DNA of 58,060 nucleotides from Vibrionales bacterium SWAT-3 (lineage in GTDB: Bacteria > Pseudomonadota > Gammaproteobacteria > Enterobacterales > Vibrionaceae), in the NCBI GenBank assembly GCA_000169995.1, contig AAZW01000030.1, positions 1 through 58,060 of the forward strand, written 5' to 3'. This document shows positions 26,699-35,807 of the stretch, piece after piece; the first letter of the stretch is position 1; every line of letters begins with the position of its first letter. The position numbers were made by a program, and so were the translations under genes. Under the pieces are notes generated by a model, which was given only the letters and a program-made list of their open reading frames with translations, searched no databases and had not been told where the DNA came from.

Positions 26699-27139
26699 GA
26701 TCTTTCCAATTAATTGTTTTAGTTGAGTATAAGGTTGGAATGGGAATGTGGCTAGCGCTTACGATCTCAATCAGCAGATTCCCTATCACGTTCGTACCTC
26801 ACTGTAGGGAATGACACTGGAGGAGAAGGGCAACGAATTGGTTTTCGGTGATTGCATGCTTTAGGATATTCTCCAACATGCTCGTACTTCACTGTGGGGA
26901 ATAGCGTGAAGGAGAGGAATAGCGAATTGGTTTACTGCTGTTACGTGCTTTAGAAGATTCCCTATCATGCTCTCTCATCAATGAAGGGGATGGCGGGGGA
27001 ACGCGCCATTGACCCTGTCTCGGACTTACGGCATTTATTGCCGTCATCTCCTAGAGCGACGAAGGAGCGTAATAGGAGATCTCTTGCTGAGTAAGTCGGC
27101 TGGTATCATCGACTATTGAGTAAACGTAACCTCCAGATA
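26699..27139. repeat. Degenerate palindromic repeat cluster between the HIT gene and argS
   Basis: No gene is visible. Several decayed copies of the CGTCATTCCC-type element occur: GATTCCCTATCACG with GTAGGGAATGAC near 26,770-26,812, similar partial units near 26,870-26,910 and 26,950-26,995, and CGTCATCTCCTAGAGCGACG with AATAGGAGATCTC near 27,041-27,085. The GACGAAGGAG core links them to the clusters at 3.9 and 30 kb. Confidence 0.6.
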
Positions 27140-27174
27140 AAACAAAAGGTTGACGCTTTCACGTCAACCTTTCT
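27140..27174. terminator. Terminator of argS
   Basis: AAAGGTTGACG and CGTCAACCTTT form an 11-bp perfect stem. On the minus strand it is followed by TTTTGTTTT. It lies just beyond the heptamer repeat that separates it from the argS stop codon. Confidence 0.8.
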
Positions 27175-27178
27175 AATT

Positions 27179-27222
27179 ATCTCGAATCTCGAATCTCGAA
27201 TCTCGAATCTCGAATCTCGAAT
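27179..27222. repeat. Heptamer tandem repeat, six copies of ATCTCGA
   Basis: Six perfect copies of ATCTCGA plus two bases lie between the argS stop codon and its terminator, so they are transcribed in the argS 3' untranslated region. The unit differs by one base from the heptamers at 4371 and 22221. Confidence 0.93.
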
Positions 27223-27225
27223 CGC

Positions 27226-28959
27226 TTACATGCGTTCTAGAGTCTCGATGCCTAGAAGCGACAGACCTTGCTTGATTGTCTTCGCTGTTAGGGCAGCAAG
27301 CTTCAGACGACTCTGTTTAACCGCTTCGTCTTCTGCTATTAGGATAGGGCACGCTTCGTAGAAGCTAGAGAACTGACCTGCTAGTTCGAATAGGTAGCTA
27401 CACATGATGTGTGGTTGACCTTCACGAGCAACAGATTGAACCGCTTCTTCAAATTGTAGAAGTTTCGCGATAAGTGCTTTCTCTTTCTCTTCAGTGATTT
27501 TGATTTCACCTTCAAGAGAGTCCATAGAAACGCCAGCTTTAGCAAATACAGAAGCAACACGAGTGTATGCGTATTGCATGTAAGGTGCTGTGTTACCTTC
27601 GAACGCAAGCATGTTGTCCCAATCGAACACGTAGTCAGTAGTACGGTGCTTAGAAAGGTCTGCGTACTTAACTGCTGCCATTGCAACTGTGTTAGCGATC
27701 GCCTTCTTCTCATCTTCTGCTAGTTCTGGGTTCTTAGATTCGATCAGTTGTGCTGCACGAACTTCTGCTTCATCAAGAAGATCAGCTAGACGAACTGTAC
27801 CGCCTGCACGAGTCTTGAATGGCTTACCGTCTTTACCTAGCATCATGCCGAACGCGTGGTGCTCAAGAGAAACAGATTCAGGGATGTAACCTGCTTTACG
27901 AACGATAGTCCAAGCTTGCATTAGGTGTTGGTGCTGACGAGAGTCGATGAAGTAAAGAACGCGGTCTGCGCCTAGCTCTTCAAAACGGTATTTTGCACAA
28001 GCGATATCAGTTGTTGTGTAAAGGAAACCGCCGTCACGCTTCTGGATGATAACGCCCATTGGGTCACCATCTTTGTTTTTGTATTCGTCTAGGAATACAA
28101 CTTGCGCGCCGTCATCTTCTTTAGCAAGACCTTGCTCTTTAAGATCAGCAACGATACCTGGAAGCATGTGGTTGTACATGCTTTCGCCCATTACGTCATC
28201 ACGTGTTAGTGAAACGTTTAGACGATCGTAGTTGCGTTGGTTTTGAATCATTGTTACGTCAACAAGCTTCTTCCACATCTCTGCGCAGAACTCGTCGCCG
28301 CTTTGTAGTTTCACTACGTAGCCACGTGCTTTAACTGCGAACTCTTCGTCTTCGTCGTAAAGCTTTTTAGATTCACGGTAGAAGCCTTCAAGGTCAGCAA
28401 GCTCCATTGAAACTTCACCTGATTCAGCCTGAACACGCTCAAGGTTTGCGATAAGCATACCGAATTGAGTACCCCAGTCGCCGATGTGGTTAGCACGGAT
28501 AACTTTGTGGCCTAGGAATTCCAGTGTACGAACAACGGCATCACCGATGATAGTTGAACGCAGGTGACCAACGTGCATTTCTTTTGCAACGTTTGGCGCT
28601 GAGTAGTCAGCAACAATGGTTTGTGCTTCAGCTGCCGCAACACCAAGGCGAGAGTCAGCAAGTGCTGCGTCTGCTTGTTTTGCTAGGAAAGCCTCATCTA
28701 GGAAGATGTTAAGGAAACCTGGACCTGCGATCTCAACTTTAGAAGCGATACCGTCTAGGTTTAGAACGTCCAATACTTTCTGAGCAAATTCTCGCGGGTT
28801 AGTGCCTAGTCGCTTAGCAACGCCCATTACGCCGTTTGCTTGGTAGTCACCAAATTGTGGTTTTGCAGATTGGCGAACAGCAGCAGGAGAGCCTGCAGGT
28901 GCGCCAGCGGCTTCTAGAGCCTGAGATACTTTGTCATTAATAAGTGCTTGGATATTCAC
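27226..28959 (-). CDS. argS: Arginyl-tRNA synthetase
   Basis: Class I aminoacyl-tRNA synthetase that charges tRNA-Arg. The 577-aa length equals that of E. coli ArgS. The N-terminal additional domain (NIQALINDKVSQALEAAGAP) is followed by SAPNVAKEMHVGHLRSTI with the HIGH-class motif HVGH. The KMSK motif is degenerate, as usual for ArgS (GKPFKTRAGG). The C-terminal anticodon-binding helical domain ends with SLLGIETLERM. A TTG at 28974 would extend it, but AAGGAA lies correctly ahead of the GTG at 28959, which also matches the family start. It is divergent from yecM. Confidence 0.96.
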   Translation of the reverse strand: MNIQALINDKVSQALEAAGAPAGSPAAVRQSAKPQFGDYQANGVMGVAKRLGTNPREFAQKVLDVLNLDGIASKVEIAGPGFLNIFLDEAFLAKQADAALADSRLGVAAAEAQTIVADYSAPNVAKEMHVGHLRSTIIGDAVVRTLEFLGHKVIRANHIGDWGTQFGMLIANLERVQAESGEVSMELADLEGFYRESKKLYDEDEEFAVKARGYVVKLQSGDEFCAEMWKKLVDVTMIQNQRNYDRLNVSLTRDDVMGESMYNHMLPGIVADLKEQGLAKEDDGAQVVFLDEYKNKDGDPMGVIIQKRDGGFLYTTTDIACAKYRFEELGADRVLYFIDSRQHQHLMQAWTIVRKAGYIPESVSLEHHAFGMMLGKDGKPFKTRAGGTVRLADLLDEAEVRAAQLIESKNPELAEDEKKAIANTVAMAAVKYADLSKHRTTDYVFDWDNMLAFEGNTAPYMQYAYTRVASVFAKAGVSMDSLEGEIKITEEKEKALIAKLLQFEEAVQSVAREGQPHIMCSYLFELAGQFSSFYEACPILIAEDEAVKQSRLKLAALTAKTIKQGLSLLGIETLERM

Positions 28960-29308
28960 ACGCGTTTCCTTCAATTCAAGGATGATAAGAGTGGCCGTTA
29001 TTTCGAGGTCATTAAATTTGGTTAATTATGCGTCTAGTTAACGATTTAATGCCGAAATGAACAACAGACACTGTTTAAGTTCACAAAAATGGCAGTAATC
29101 ATACCAATTTTGTGCGGTTTCTTATAGGTCGAATTGATAGAAAATTAACATTTCCTAAGGGGTTTTTGACAATCAATTTTCGCCATGCAGCGTTTGTGTA
29201 TTTAGGAATGTGAGATAGGGTGCTTATCGGCTGTCTTTTTGCATACGCAGTGCTTGTTGAACAAGGTAAAACTGATACCATGCAGCCATTATTTGGAGAA
29301 CGCAGACA
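28960..29308. other. argS-yecM intergenic region
   Basis: This 349-bp gap between divergent genes is AT-rich and presumably holds both promoters. I see no repeat copy, no strong palindrome and no convincing small gene in it. Confidence 0.5.
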
Positions 29309-29905
29309 ATGACAATGAGCCTCAAGCAAGCTGAATTAGAACCGCAACAAATGATTGCCCGCCTTGATACGTTTATGGCGAAAATTGAGAACCTAGGTAA
29401 CGTACTGGGTTTGGATCTGAGTTTTGCTCAAGCGGATCATATTGCGCTAAGAATCAATGAAACGGAATTAGCGAAAGCGGCGCATCAAGCATGGTCTGAA
29501 TTCGGCTCTACGATTTCACAAGCAATGATCAATGGTCGTCCAATTGTTGTAATTGCTTTTGATCAGCCTTTGCAAAGCCGTGGCTGGAGCATTGAGTGTT
29601 TAGAGTTGCCATACCCAGCAGAAGGCAAGATTTACCCGAGCCAAGATTGGGAACATGTCGAGTTCGTGATTCCTTCTCATGCACAAACGGCTGATGAATA
29701 TTTAGCGGATCTTAAAGAGACTTACCCAGAGTTCGCTTCTAAGTTCGACTCTTTGGCTGAGCAAGGTATTAAGATCAAACTCTCCAGTCCGAAAGGCGAG
29801 GGTGAACGTTTGAATAACCCAACGGTTGCATTTAAACATCAAGGAATTTGCATCAAGCTGCACCCACACTCGTTAAAGAAGATTGTGGAGTCAGAGCAGG
29901 CATAA
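29309..29905 (+). CDS. yecM: VOC-fold YecM family protein
   Basis: A 198-aa protein of the YecM family, a vicinal-oxygen-chelate fold of unknown reaction. Visible conserved segments are ADHIALRINETELAKAA near residue 45, INGRPIVVIAFDQPLQ near 75, WSIECLELPYPAEGKIYPSQDWEHVEFV near 95-120 and FKHQGICIKLHPHSLK at the end. Histidines and glutamates at these points would bind a metal. The ATG at 29309 follows GGAG by 10 bases. It neighbours argS, as in E. coli. Confidence 0.85.
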   Translation: MTMSLKQAELEPQQMIARLDTFMAKIENLGNVLGLDLSFAQADHIALRINETELAKAAHQAWSEFGSTISQAMINGRPIVVIAFDQPLQSRGWSIECLELPYPAEGKIYPSQDWEHVEFVIPSHAQTADEYLADLKETYPEFASKFDSLAEQGIKIKLSSPKGEGERLNNPTVAFKHQGICIKLHPHSLKKIVESEQA

Positions 29906-29924
29906 CCTAAGGTTGTTCAAAGAA

Positions 29925-30525
29925 GAGATTCCTGATCTCGCTTAGGCTCGTCGGAATGACGGATGTTTGCAGTGGTTGTGTTGGTCTGCTAACTATTGCG
30001 AGCGCTTGCTAAATATAAAAGTTTCTAGATAGAGAGCCGATGGTTGAACACCGTCATTCCCGATAGCGACGAAGGAGCGTAGTCGGTAATCTCATAAAAC
30101 GATTGATGATTAACCGTTTATTTTTAGCTTGCAGGAAATAGATTCCTGCTCTCGCCTAGGCTCGTCGGAATGACGGATTTTGTCGGTTAGTTGCTGTGTG
30201 GGTCTGCTAACTATCGAGAGCGCTTTTAAAATATAAAAGTATCTAGATAGAGAGCCGATGATTGAACACCGTCATTCCCGATAGCGACGAAGGAGCGTAG
30301 TCGGGAATCTCATAAAGCGATTGATGATTAACCGGTTTATTTTTAGCTTGTACGAAAGAGATTCCTGATCTCGCCTAGGCTCGTCGGAATGACGGATGTT
30401 TGCAGTGGTTGTGTTGGTCTACTAACTATCGAGAGCGCTTTTAAAATATAAAAGTATCTAGATAGAGAGCTGATGATTGAACACCGTCATTCCCGATAGC
30501 GACGAAGGAGCGTAGTCGGGAATCT
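29925..30525. repeat. Three tandem copies of a repeat of about 214-219 bp
   Basis: The unit starting GATTCCTGATCTCGC begins at 29927, 30141 and 30360. Each holds CTCGTCGGAATGACGG, a variable middle with AGCGCTT and AATATAAAAGT, and then CGTCATTCCCGATAGCGACG with GTAGTCGGGAATCTC. The parts pair as ATTCCCGA with TCGGGAAT. The copies are nearly but not fully identical. This is a tandemly amplified form of the CGTCATTCCC palindromic element family, between the convergent yecM and purU genes. No gene is visible in it. Confidence 0.85.
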
Positions 30526-30551
30526 CTAATAACGGACTCGATAACCTGATA

Positions 30552-30592
30552 CAAAAAACGCGTAATGGGGCAATCCTATTACGCGTTTTTTA
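30552..30592. terminator. Terminator of purU
   Basis: AAAAAACGCGTAAT and ATTACGCGTTTTTT form a 14-bp perfect stem around an 11-base loop; A and T runs allow use in both directions. Confidence 0.9.
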
Positions 30593-30615
30593 TTGGGTTC
30601 TAATCGTTGTTTAAC

Positions 30616-31455
30616 CTACAGAATGACAGTCTTGTTGCCGTAAACAAACACGTGATCATTGATCACCTTGTTTAGCGCCTTACTTAGAACATTCTTCTCT
30701 ACGTCACGACCCGCTTGCGCCATGTCTTTCGCACTGAAGTTGTGATCGACAGGGATAACGTCTTGCTTAATGATTGGGCCTTCATCTAAATCATTAGTCA
30801 CGAAGTGTGCCGTTGCACCAATGATCTTTACGCCGCGCTCATACGCTTGTTGGTATGGCTTCGCGCCGATAAACGCTGGCAAGAAACTGTGGTGGATGTT
30901 GATGATCTTGTGGTTGTACTTTTCAACAAACCCCGGAGTCAGTACTCGCATGTACTTAGCCAAAACAAGGTAATCAGCCTCGTATTGGTCAATCACTTCT
31001 AGCATTTTTTGCTCATGCTCTTCACGGTTCAGACCTTCGTGTGAAACATGATGATAAGGGATATCAAAACGCTCGGTTAGGCTTTGTAGAATATCGTAGT
31101 TACCGACAACCGCTGCGATTTCAACGTCTAAGCTACCATCGAAGTTCTTCATTAGAATGTCGCCAAGGCAGTGTGCTTCTTTCGTCACGAGAATAACCAC
31201 ACGTTTGCGAGAAGAGCCAACGAGCTTACGTTTCGCGTTTTCTGGCAGGGCTTGGTCTAGATCTGCTAGAAAGGTTTCATCATTGAAATACCCTTCAAGC
31301 TCTGTGCGCATAAAGAAGTGACCACTAGTGTTATCTACGAACTCGTTATTGTGAACAATATTGAGTTGGTGCTTATAACAAATGTTGGTGATCTTTGAGA
31401 TGAGGCCTGGGGCATCAGTACAATGTGTTAGTAATGTTTTTCTTTCCATTTGCAT
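30616..31455 (-). CDS. purU: Formyltetrahydrofolate deformylase
   Basis: Hydrolyses 10-formyl-THF to formate and THF, balancing one-carbon pools for glycine and purine synthesis. The 279-aa product has an N-terminal ACT domain (LLTHCTDAPGLISKITNIC) and a C-terminal formyltransferase domain with NIHHSFLPAFIGAKPYQQA (catalytic Asn and His) and GATAHFVTNDLDEGPIIKQ (catalytic Asp). A second ATG at 31449 would give 277 aa and is equally plausible given GGAAG 10 bases ahead of it. Confidence 0.95.
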   Translation of the reverse strand: MQMERKTLLTHCTDAPGLISKITNICYKHQLNIVHNNEFVDNTSGHFFMRTELEGYFNDETFLADLDQALPENAKRKLVGSSRKRVVILVTKEAHCLGDILMKNFDGSLDVEIAAVVGNYDILQSLTERFDIPYHHVSHEGLNREEHEQKMLEVIDQYEADYLVLAKYMRVLTPGFVEKYNHKIINIHHSFLPAFIGAKPYQQAYERGVKIIGATAHFVTNDLDEGPIIKQDVIPVDHNFSAKDMAQAGRDVEKNVLSKALNKVINDHVFVYGNKTVIL

Positions 31456-31731
31456 CTTACTTCCATGAAATATTTTTTATTCTTCAAATTAAATACAGGC
31501 CGTCGAACGGTGAACTGAGCCGCAATATCACCGTTATAATTAATCTATTATCAATTTGGTTTCAACAAATTCTGCTGCTCATTTATCGCTTTGATAAATT
31601 GTTTGATGTCGAAATATCAGTTTTCAGATTGAAAAACGGGCAGAAGCTTCATTTTTAAAGTTTTGACCGTAGTACGCATTTGAACTTCAACCGGGGCATT
31701 TTCGCCTTGGCCAAAAATAGAGGTGATACTT

Positions 31732-31932
31732 ATGGATAAAGAGTTACTAGCAAAAAAACTGTACTGCAAACGCGTGAGTTCACTGGCTGGCAGCACAGAG
31801 CTAGATGGAAATGTTCTCGATGAAATGTGGGAAAGCAAAACCCCGCCAAGCGATGCAGTAAAAGCCAGACAGCCAAATGATAATGAATTTGAAGGCGCTT
31901 CTTGGCTATCCCGTTATCTCAATCGAAAATAA
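31732..31932 (+). CDS. Small conserved-looking hypothetical protein
   Basis: A 66-aa hydrophilic protein (MDKELLAKKLYCKRVSSLAG...) ending ASWLSRYLNRK. I do not recognise a family. A good ribosome site (GAGGTGATACTT) precedes the ATG. Codon use resembles the neighbours and the coding frame fills the gap between purU and yoaA, so it is probably real. No membrane segment or signal is present. A single cysteine lies near residue 15. Confidence 0.6.
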   Translation: MDKELLAKKLYCKRVSSLAGSTELDGNVLDEMWESKTPPSDAVKARQPNDNEFEGASWLSRYLNRK

Positions 31933-32093
31933 GCAATTAACCTTTAAGCTAAAATAGCAATCTCGATTTTCATTTCTGTTCTCTTGGTAATTTGAAATAA
32001 CCCAGACACCTCCGGTGCGAAGTCATTCTTGATTCGCGCCGGCTCACTAAACCTGCCATAATTCGCCTTCACTTTTTCTAAACTTCGTACTCT

Positions 32094-34022
32094 ATGATAT
32101 CTAAAACGTTTTCTGCTGATGGCGCACTGGGTAAAGCAATCCCAGGCTTTCAACCAAGACAAGCTCAGTTAGACATGGCTGAAGCAGTTTCACAGGCCAT
32201 TCAGCAACAGAGCCAATTGGTGGTAGAAGCAGGGACGGGTACCGGTAAGACATTTGCTTATCTTGTACCGGCACTGCTTAGTGGTAAGAAAACCATTATT
32301 AGTACGGGGTCTAAAAACCTTCAAGAACAGCTGTTCCACCGTGATCTGCCTTTGATGACCGATGCCCTTGGTTTTCATGGTCAAGTTGCCCTGCTCAAGG
32401 GCCGTTCAAACTATTTATGTTTGGATAGGTTGAGCCGCCAAATGATCGAAAGTCATGGTACTCATACGGATCCAACGCTACTCGCTCAGTTAGTCAAAGT
32501 TCGTAGCTGGTCGTCATCCACACAAACCGGTGATTTGGGTGATTGTGATGATATTGCGGAAGATAGCCCTGTAATCCCAACGATTACCTCTACCAACGAC
32601 AATTGTTTAGGCAAAGAGTGTCCAAGTTATACTGATTGCTTTGTACTGAAAGCGCGTAAAAAAGCGATGGATTCCGATGTGGTCGTAGTGAACCATCACC
32701 TTTTCCTAGCCGATCTCGCGATTAAAGAGACCGGATTCGGTGAGCTTATCCCAGAGGCCGATGTGTTTATCTTCGATGAAGCGCATCAGCTTCCCGACAT
32801 TGCGAGCCAATATTTTGGCCAGTCTGTATCGAGTCGACAAATTCACGAACTCGCCAAAGACATTGAGATTGGCTATCGCACCGAAGCGAAAGACATGCGC
32901 CAACTGCAAAAGGTTGGTGACAGGCTCGTTCAGTCCTCATCCGATTTAAGAATTGTGCTGGGTGATACTGGCTTTCGTGGTAACTGGCGCGAGGCGCTAA
33001 AATCAGAGTCGATCGCTAGAGAGTTAGTTCGCCTGCAAGATGCACTGCAGCTGGCTGTAGATGTATTGAAACTAGCACTCGGACGAAGCCAACTATTGGA
33101 TACCGCTTTCGAGCGTGCAAACATGATTAAGTCTCGCATTGAGCGTGTATGTGATGTGTCGATTACTGGTTACTCCTATTGGTATGACACAACACCGCGC
33201 CATTTTGCTTTGCACATTACACCGCTGTCAGTTGCTGACAAATTTCACGAGCAGATTGAGCTGAAGCCGGGCGCTTGGGTGTTTACCTCAGCAACCTTGG
33301 CGGTATCGGATGATTTCGACCACTTCACTTCGCGACTAGGCTTAAAGCCCTCGGCTCAGTTCTCACTGCCGAGCCCATTCGACTATCCGAATCAAGCGCG
33401 TTTGTGTGTGCCTCGTTATCTTCCAGAACCGAATAGCCCGGGCTTAGCTGATAAGTTGGTTCGTATGCTGACGCCTGTGATTGAGCAAAACCAAGGTCGT
33501 TGTTTCTTCTTGTGCACTTCACATAGCATGATGAAAGAGTTGGGCGAGCGATTCCGAGAAACCCTCACGGTTCCAGTTCTATTGCAAGGTGAGACAAGTA
33601 AGCAAAAAACCTTAGCCGAGTTCATGGAATTGGGTAATGCCTTGCTGGTGGCGACAGGCGCTTTCTGGGAGGGGATAGATGTTAGGGGCGATGCATTAAG
33701 CTGTGTTATCATCGATAAATTACCCTTTACAGCCCCTGATGACCCTTTACTTAAGGCTCGCATTGAGGACTGTAAGTTAAAAGGGGGTGATCCTTTTGCA
33801 CAAGTACAGTTGCCAGACGCTGTGATTACCTTGAAACAAGGTGTCGGCCGATTGATACGTGATAAGCGTGATAATGGTGCTTTGATTATTTGCGATAACC
33901 GATTGGTGACTCGCGATTACGGTGGCATCTTTTTGGCGAGTTTACCGCCTATCCCTCGTACACGTGACTTAGGGGTCATTAAAGAATTCTTAGCTAAAGA
34001 CCATTCAACCGCTGCCGAGTAA
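32094..34022 (+). CDS. yoaA: DinG-family ATP-dependent DNA helicase YoaA
   Basis: A 642-aa XPD/DinG-type superfamily 2 helicase. Walker A is VEAGTGTGKTFAYL near residue 43. The iron-sulfur cluster cysteines are visible near residues 110-190 (YLCLDR, NNDNCLGKECPSYTDCF region). The DEAH box IFDEAHQLPDIASQYF lies near 223. C-terminal motifs include GAFWEGIDVRGD and GVGRLIRDKRDNG. In E. coli YoaA works with the HolC subunit of DNA polymerase III to repair stalled forks. tsaB follows 59 bp downstream, as in E. coli. Confidence 0.93.
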   Translation: MISKTFSADGALGKAIPGFQPRQAQLDMAEAVSQAIQQQSQLVVEAGTGTGKTFAYLVPALLSGKKTIISTGSKNLQEQLFHRDLPLMTDALGFHGQVALLKGRSNYLCLDRLSRQMIESHGTHTDPTLLAQLVKVRSWSSSTQTGDLGDCDDIAEDSPVIPTITSTNDNCLGKECPSYTDCFVLKARKKAMDSDVVVVNHHLFLADLAIKETGFGELIPEADVFIFDEAHQLPDIASQYFGQSVSSRQIHELAKDIEIGYRTEAKDMRQLQKVGDRLVQSSSDLRIVLGDTGFRGNWREALKSESIARELVRLQDALQLAVDVLKLALGRSQLLDTAFERANMIKSRIERVCDVSITGYSYWYDTTPRHFALHITPLSVADKFHEQIELKPGAWVFTSATLAVSDDFDHFTSRLGLKPSAQFSLPSPFDYPNQARLCVPRYLPEPNSPGLADKLVRMLTPVIEQNQGRCFFLCTSHSMMKELGERFRETLTVPVLLQGETSKQKTLAEFMELGNALLVATGAFWEGIDVRGDALSCVIIDKLPFTAPDDPLLKARIEDCKLKGGDPFAQVQLPDAVITLKQGVGRLIRDKRDNGALIICDNRLVTRDYGGIFLASLPPIPRTRDLGVIKEFLAKDHSTAAE

Positions 34023-34081
34023 CTGGCATTGTTGAGCTTAGCCATTATTTTTAGATTAGATAACGAATATTTGAGACACAA

Positions 34082-34783
34082 ATGAGCGCGAAAATTCTTG
34101 CAGTAGATACCGCAACTGAAAACTGTTCAGTTGCATTAGTAATTGGTGACCAGGTGTTCGCTCGTAGCGAAGAGGCACCTCGAGACCATACGAAAAAAAT
34201 TCTACCTATGGTTGATGAAGTACTGAAAGAAGCGAATATCGCTTTAACCGATATTGATGCTATCGCGTTTGGTCAAGGCCCAGGCAGTTTCACGGGCGTA
34301 CGTATTGGTATTGGTATTGCTCAAGGCTTGGCTTTTGGTGCAGATTTACCAATGATCGGTGTCTCTACATTGGCCGCGATGGCGCAAGGCAGCTACCGTA
34401 AATTTGGTGAAACTCGTGTTGCGACAGCGATTGATGCGCGTATGAGTGAAGTGTACTGGGCTCGTTACAGCCGTGAACAAGACGGTCGTTGGACTGCGGT
34501 TGATGCTGAGTGTGTTACACCACCAAGCGAATTGGCTGCACAGCTTGAAGCTGACTCTGAAACATGGGCAAAAGTGGGTACCGGTTGGGAAGCTTACGCA
34601 GAGCATATGGACACACTAGCGATCAACACCAAAGCGTGTGAAGTGCTATTTCCAGAAGCTCAAGATATGGCGTTCCTAGCTCAATTCGCTTACGCAGAGG
34701 GTAAAGCGGTTGCTGCGGAAGAGTCTGAGCCAGTTTATCTGCGTGATAAAGTGACGTGGAAGAAGCTGCCAGGTCGCGAGTAA
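34082..34783 (+). CDS. tsaB: tRNA threonylcarbamoyladenosine biosynthesis protein TsaB
   Basis: An ASKHA-fold partner of TsaD in the t6A37 tRNA-modification complex. The 233-aa product opens with ILAVDTATENCSVAL and contains the conserved AFGQGPGSFTGVRIG loop near residue 62 and AIDARMSEVYWARY near 117, typical of TsaB rather than TsaD (no His metal site). The start follows GAGACACA. It sits between yoaA and a small gene, in the conserved yoaA-tsaB-slp-fadD order. Confidence 0.95.
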   Translation: MSAKILAVDTATENCSVALVIGDQVFARSEEAPRDHTKKILPMVDEVLKEANIALTDIDAIAFGQGPGSFTGVRIGIGIAQGLAFGADLPMIGVSTLAAMAQGSYRKFGETRVATAIDARMSEVYWARYSREQDGRWTAVDAECVTPPSELAAQLEADSETWAKVGTGWEAYAEHMDTLAINTKACEVLFPEAQDMAFLAQFAYAEGKAVAAEESEPVYLRDKVTWKKLPGRE

Positions 34784-34856
34784 TTTTTTACAAGGTTCTG
34801 ATGCAAATTAGATCTAAATGCGTATTATTTAGATTTGAGAGGGCAGATATTTAGTC

Positions 34857-35162
34857 ATGGTATCAATTAATAACTTACCTCCTTTATCGATAGGCAATAC
34901 GTCTAAGCCGAATCGAGTTAAAAAGAAGGAGCAGGCAAAAAAATCTGATGCTAGCACTGCGGTTGGGCAACCGACTAAGGTGGCTAATGCTGTCTCTCAT
35001 TCTATTCGTCAAGTTAAAGAGTCTGAGCTACACAAGGCTCAAATCCAGTATGATCTTCCAGAAGGCCGAGGACGTAAGGCTATGGAAGAATACATGGATG
35101 TAATGAACCAGGCGAAAAAAGAAGAACTTGCAAAGCTTATCGGTGTCGATATCTACATCTAA
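34857..35162 (+). CDS. Small hypothetical protein between tsaB and slp
   Basis: A 101-aa Lys- and Asn-rich soluble protein, mostly disordered in its first 60 residues (KPNRVKKKEQAKKSDAS), with a helical end (GRKAMEEYMDVMNQAKKEEL) finishing LIGVDIYI. I do not recognise the family. The ATG follows GAGGGCAGATATTTAGTC. The form, basic linker plus short amphipathic helix, might suit a small partner or motility-related protein, but no function can be assigned. It is transcribed with its neighbours. Confidence 0.65.
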   Translation: MVSINNLPPLSIGNTSKPNRVKKKEQAKKSDASTAVGQPTKVANAVSHSIRQVKESELHKAQIQYDLPEGRGRKAMEEYMDVMNQAKKEELAKLIGVDIYI

Positions 35163-35197
35163 AGCGATTTATTAATGCCTGTTTAAGGACCAGAACC

Positions 35198-35758
35198 ATG
35201 TCTAATTACTTATCTAAAATACGCTTAATTGCCTTTTCTCTTGGTATCTTGGTGCTTGCAGGGTGTTCATCACTTCCTAGCGAGCTTGAAGCAAAATCAG
35301 AGCCTGTTATCAGCGACTACCAGCAATGGGTTGACCAATTACCAGACGCTAAAAGTGTTCGGTTAGGCGGCGTGATTTCTAAAGTGACCAACTTAAAAGA
35401 CAGAACTCGAATTGAAGTTGCTAACATGCCAATTTCAAGCAATGGTAAGCCAGATCTCGATGCCGAACCGAGTGGGCGCTTTGTTGGTTATATTGAAGGA
35501 TACGTTGAGCCGTTAAGCTTTGCTGAAGGCCGTTTGATTACGCTAGTTGGTCAATCAGACGGTAGTGAAGATGGTAAAATCGGCGAGTACCCTTATACCT
35601 TCCCAGTGATGAAGGTAGATAACCAACGACTGTGGAACATTACGGAACGTGTCGTTGTTAACGATTTCGCACCAACCTACTATTCGTGCAGAAGCCTACA
35701 TTGCCGTAGCTTCCAAACGATGCCAAGGCACGGTCGAGTTATACAGGACTTAGAGTAG
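35198..35758 (+). CDS. Slp family outer-membrane lipoprotein
   Basis: A 186-aa lipoprotein. The signal peptide ends in the lipobox LVLAGC with the lipidated cysteine at residue 23; Ser-Ser follow, which favours outer-membrane sorting. The body (VRLGGVISKVTNLKDRTRIEVANMPI, GRFVGYIEGYVEP, EYPYTFPVMKV) matches the Slp/YeaY family, induced in starvation and acid stress in E. coli; its biochemical role is unknown. It matches yeaY in the E. coli order tsaB-yeaY-fadD. Confidence 0.9.
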   Translation: MSNYLSKIRLIAFSLGILVLAGCSSLPSELEAKSEPVISDYQQWVDQLPDAKSVRLGGVISKVTNLKDRTRIEVANMPISSNGKPDLDAEPSGRFVGYIEGYVEPLSFAEGRLITLVGQSDGSEDGKIGEYPYTFPVMKVDNQRLWNITERVVVNDFAPTYYSCRSLHCRSFQTMPRHGRVIQDLE

Positions 35759-35807
35759 CTCACTTTGCTAGGCCTAGATTGTACAGTCAGATGGAATGAG
35801 ATGTTTG

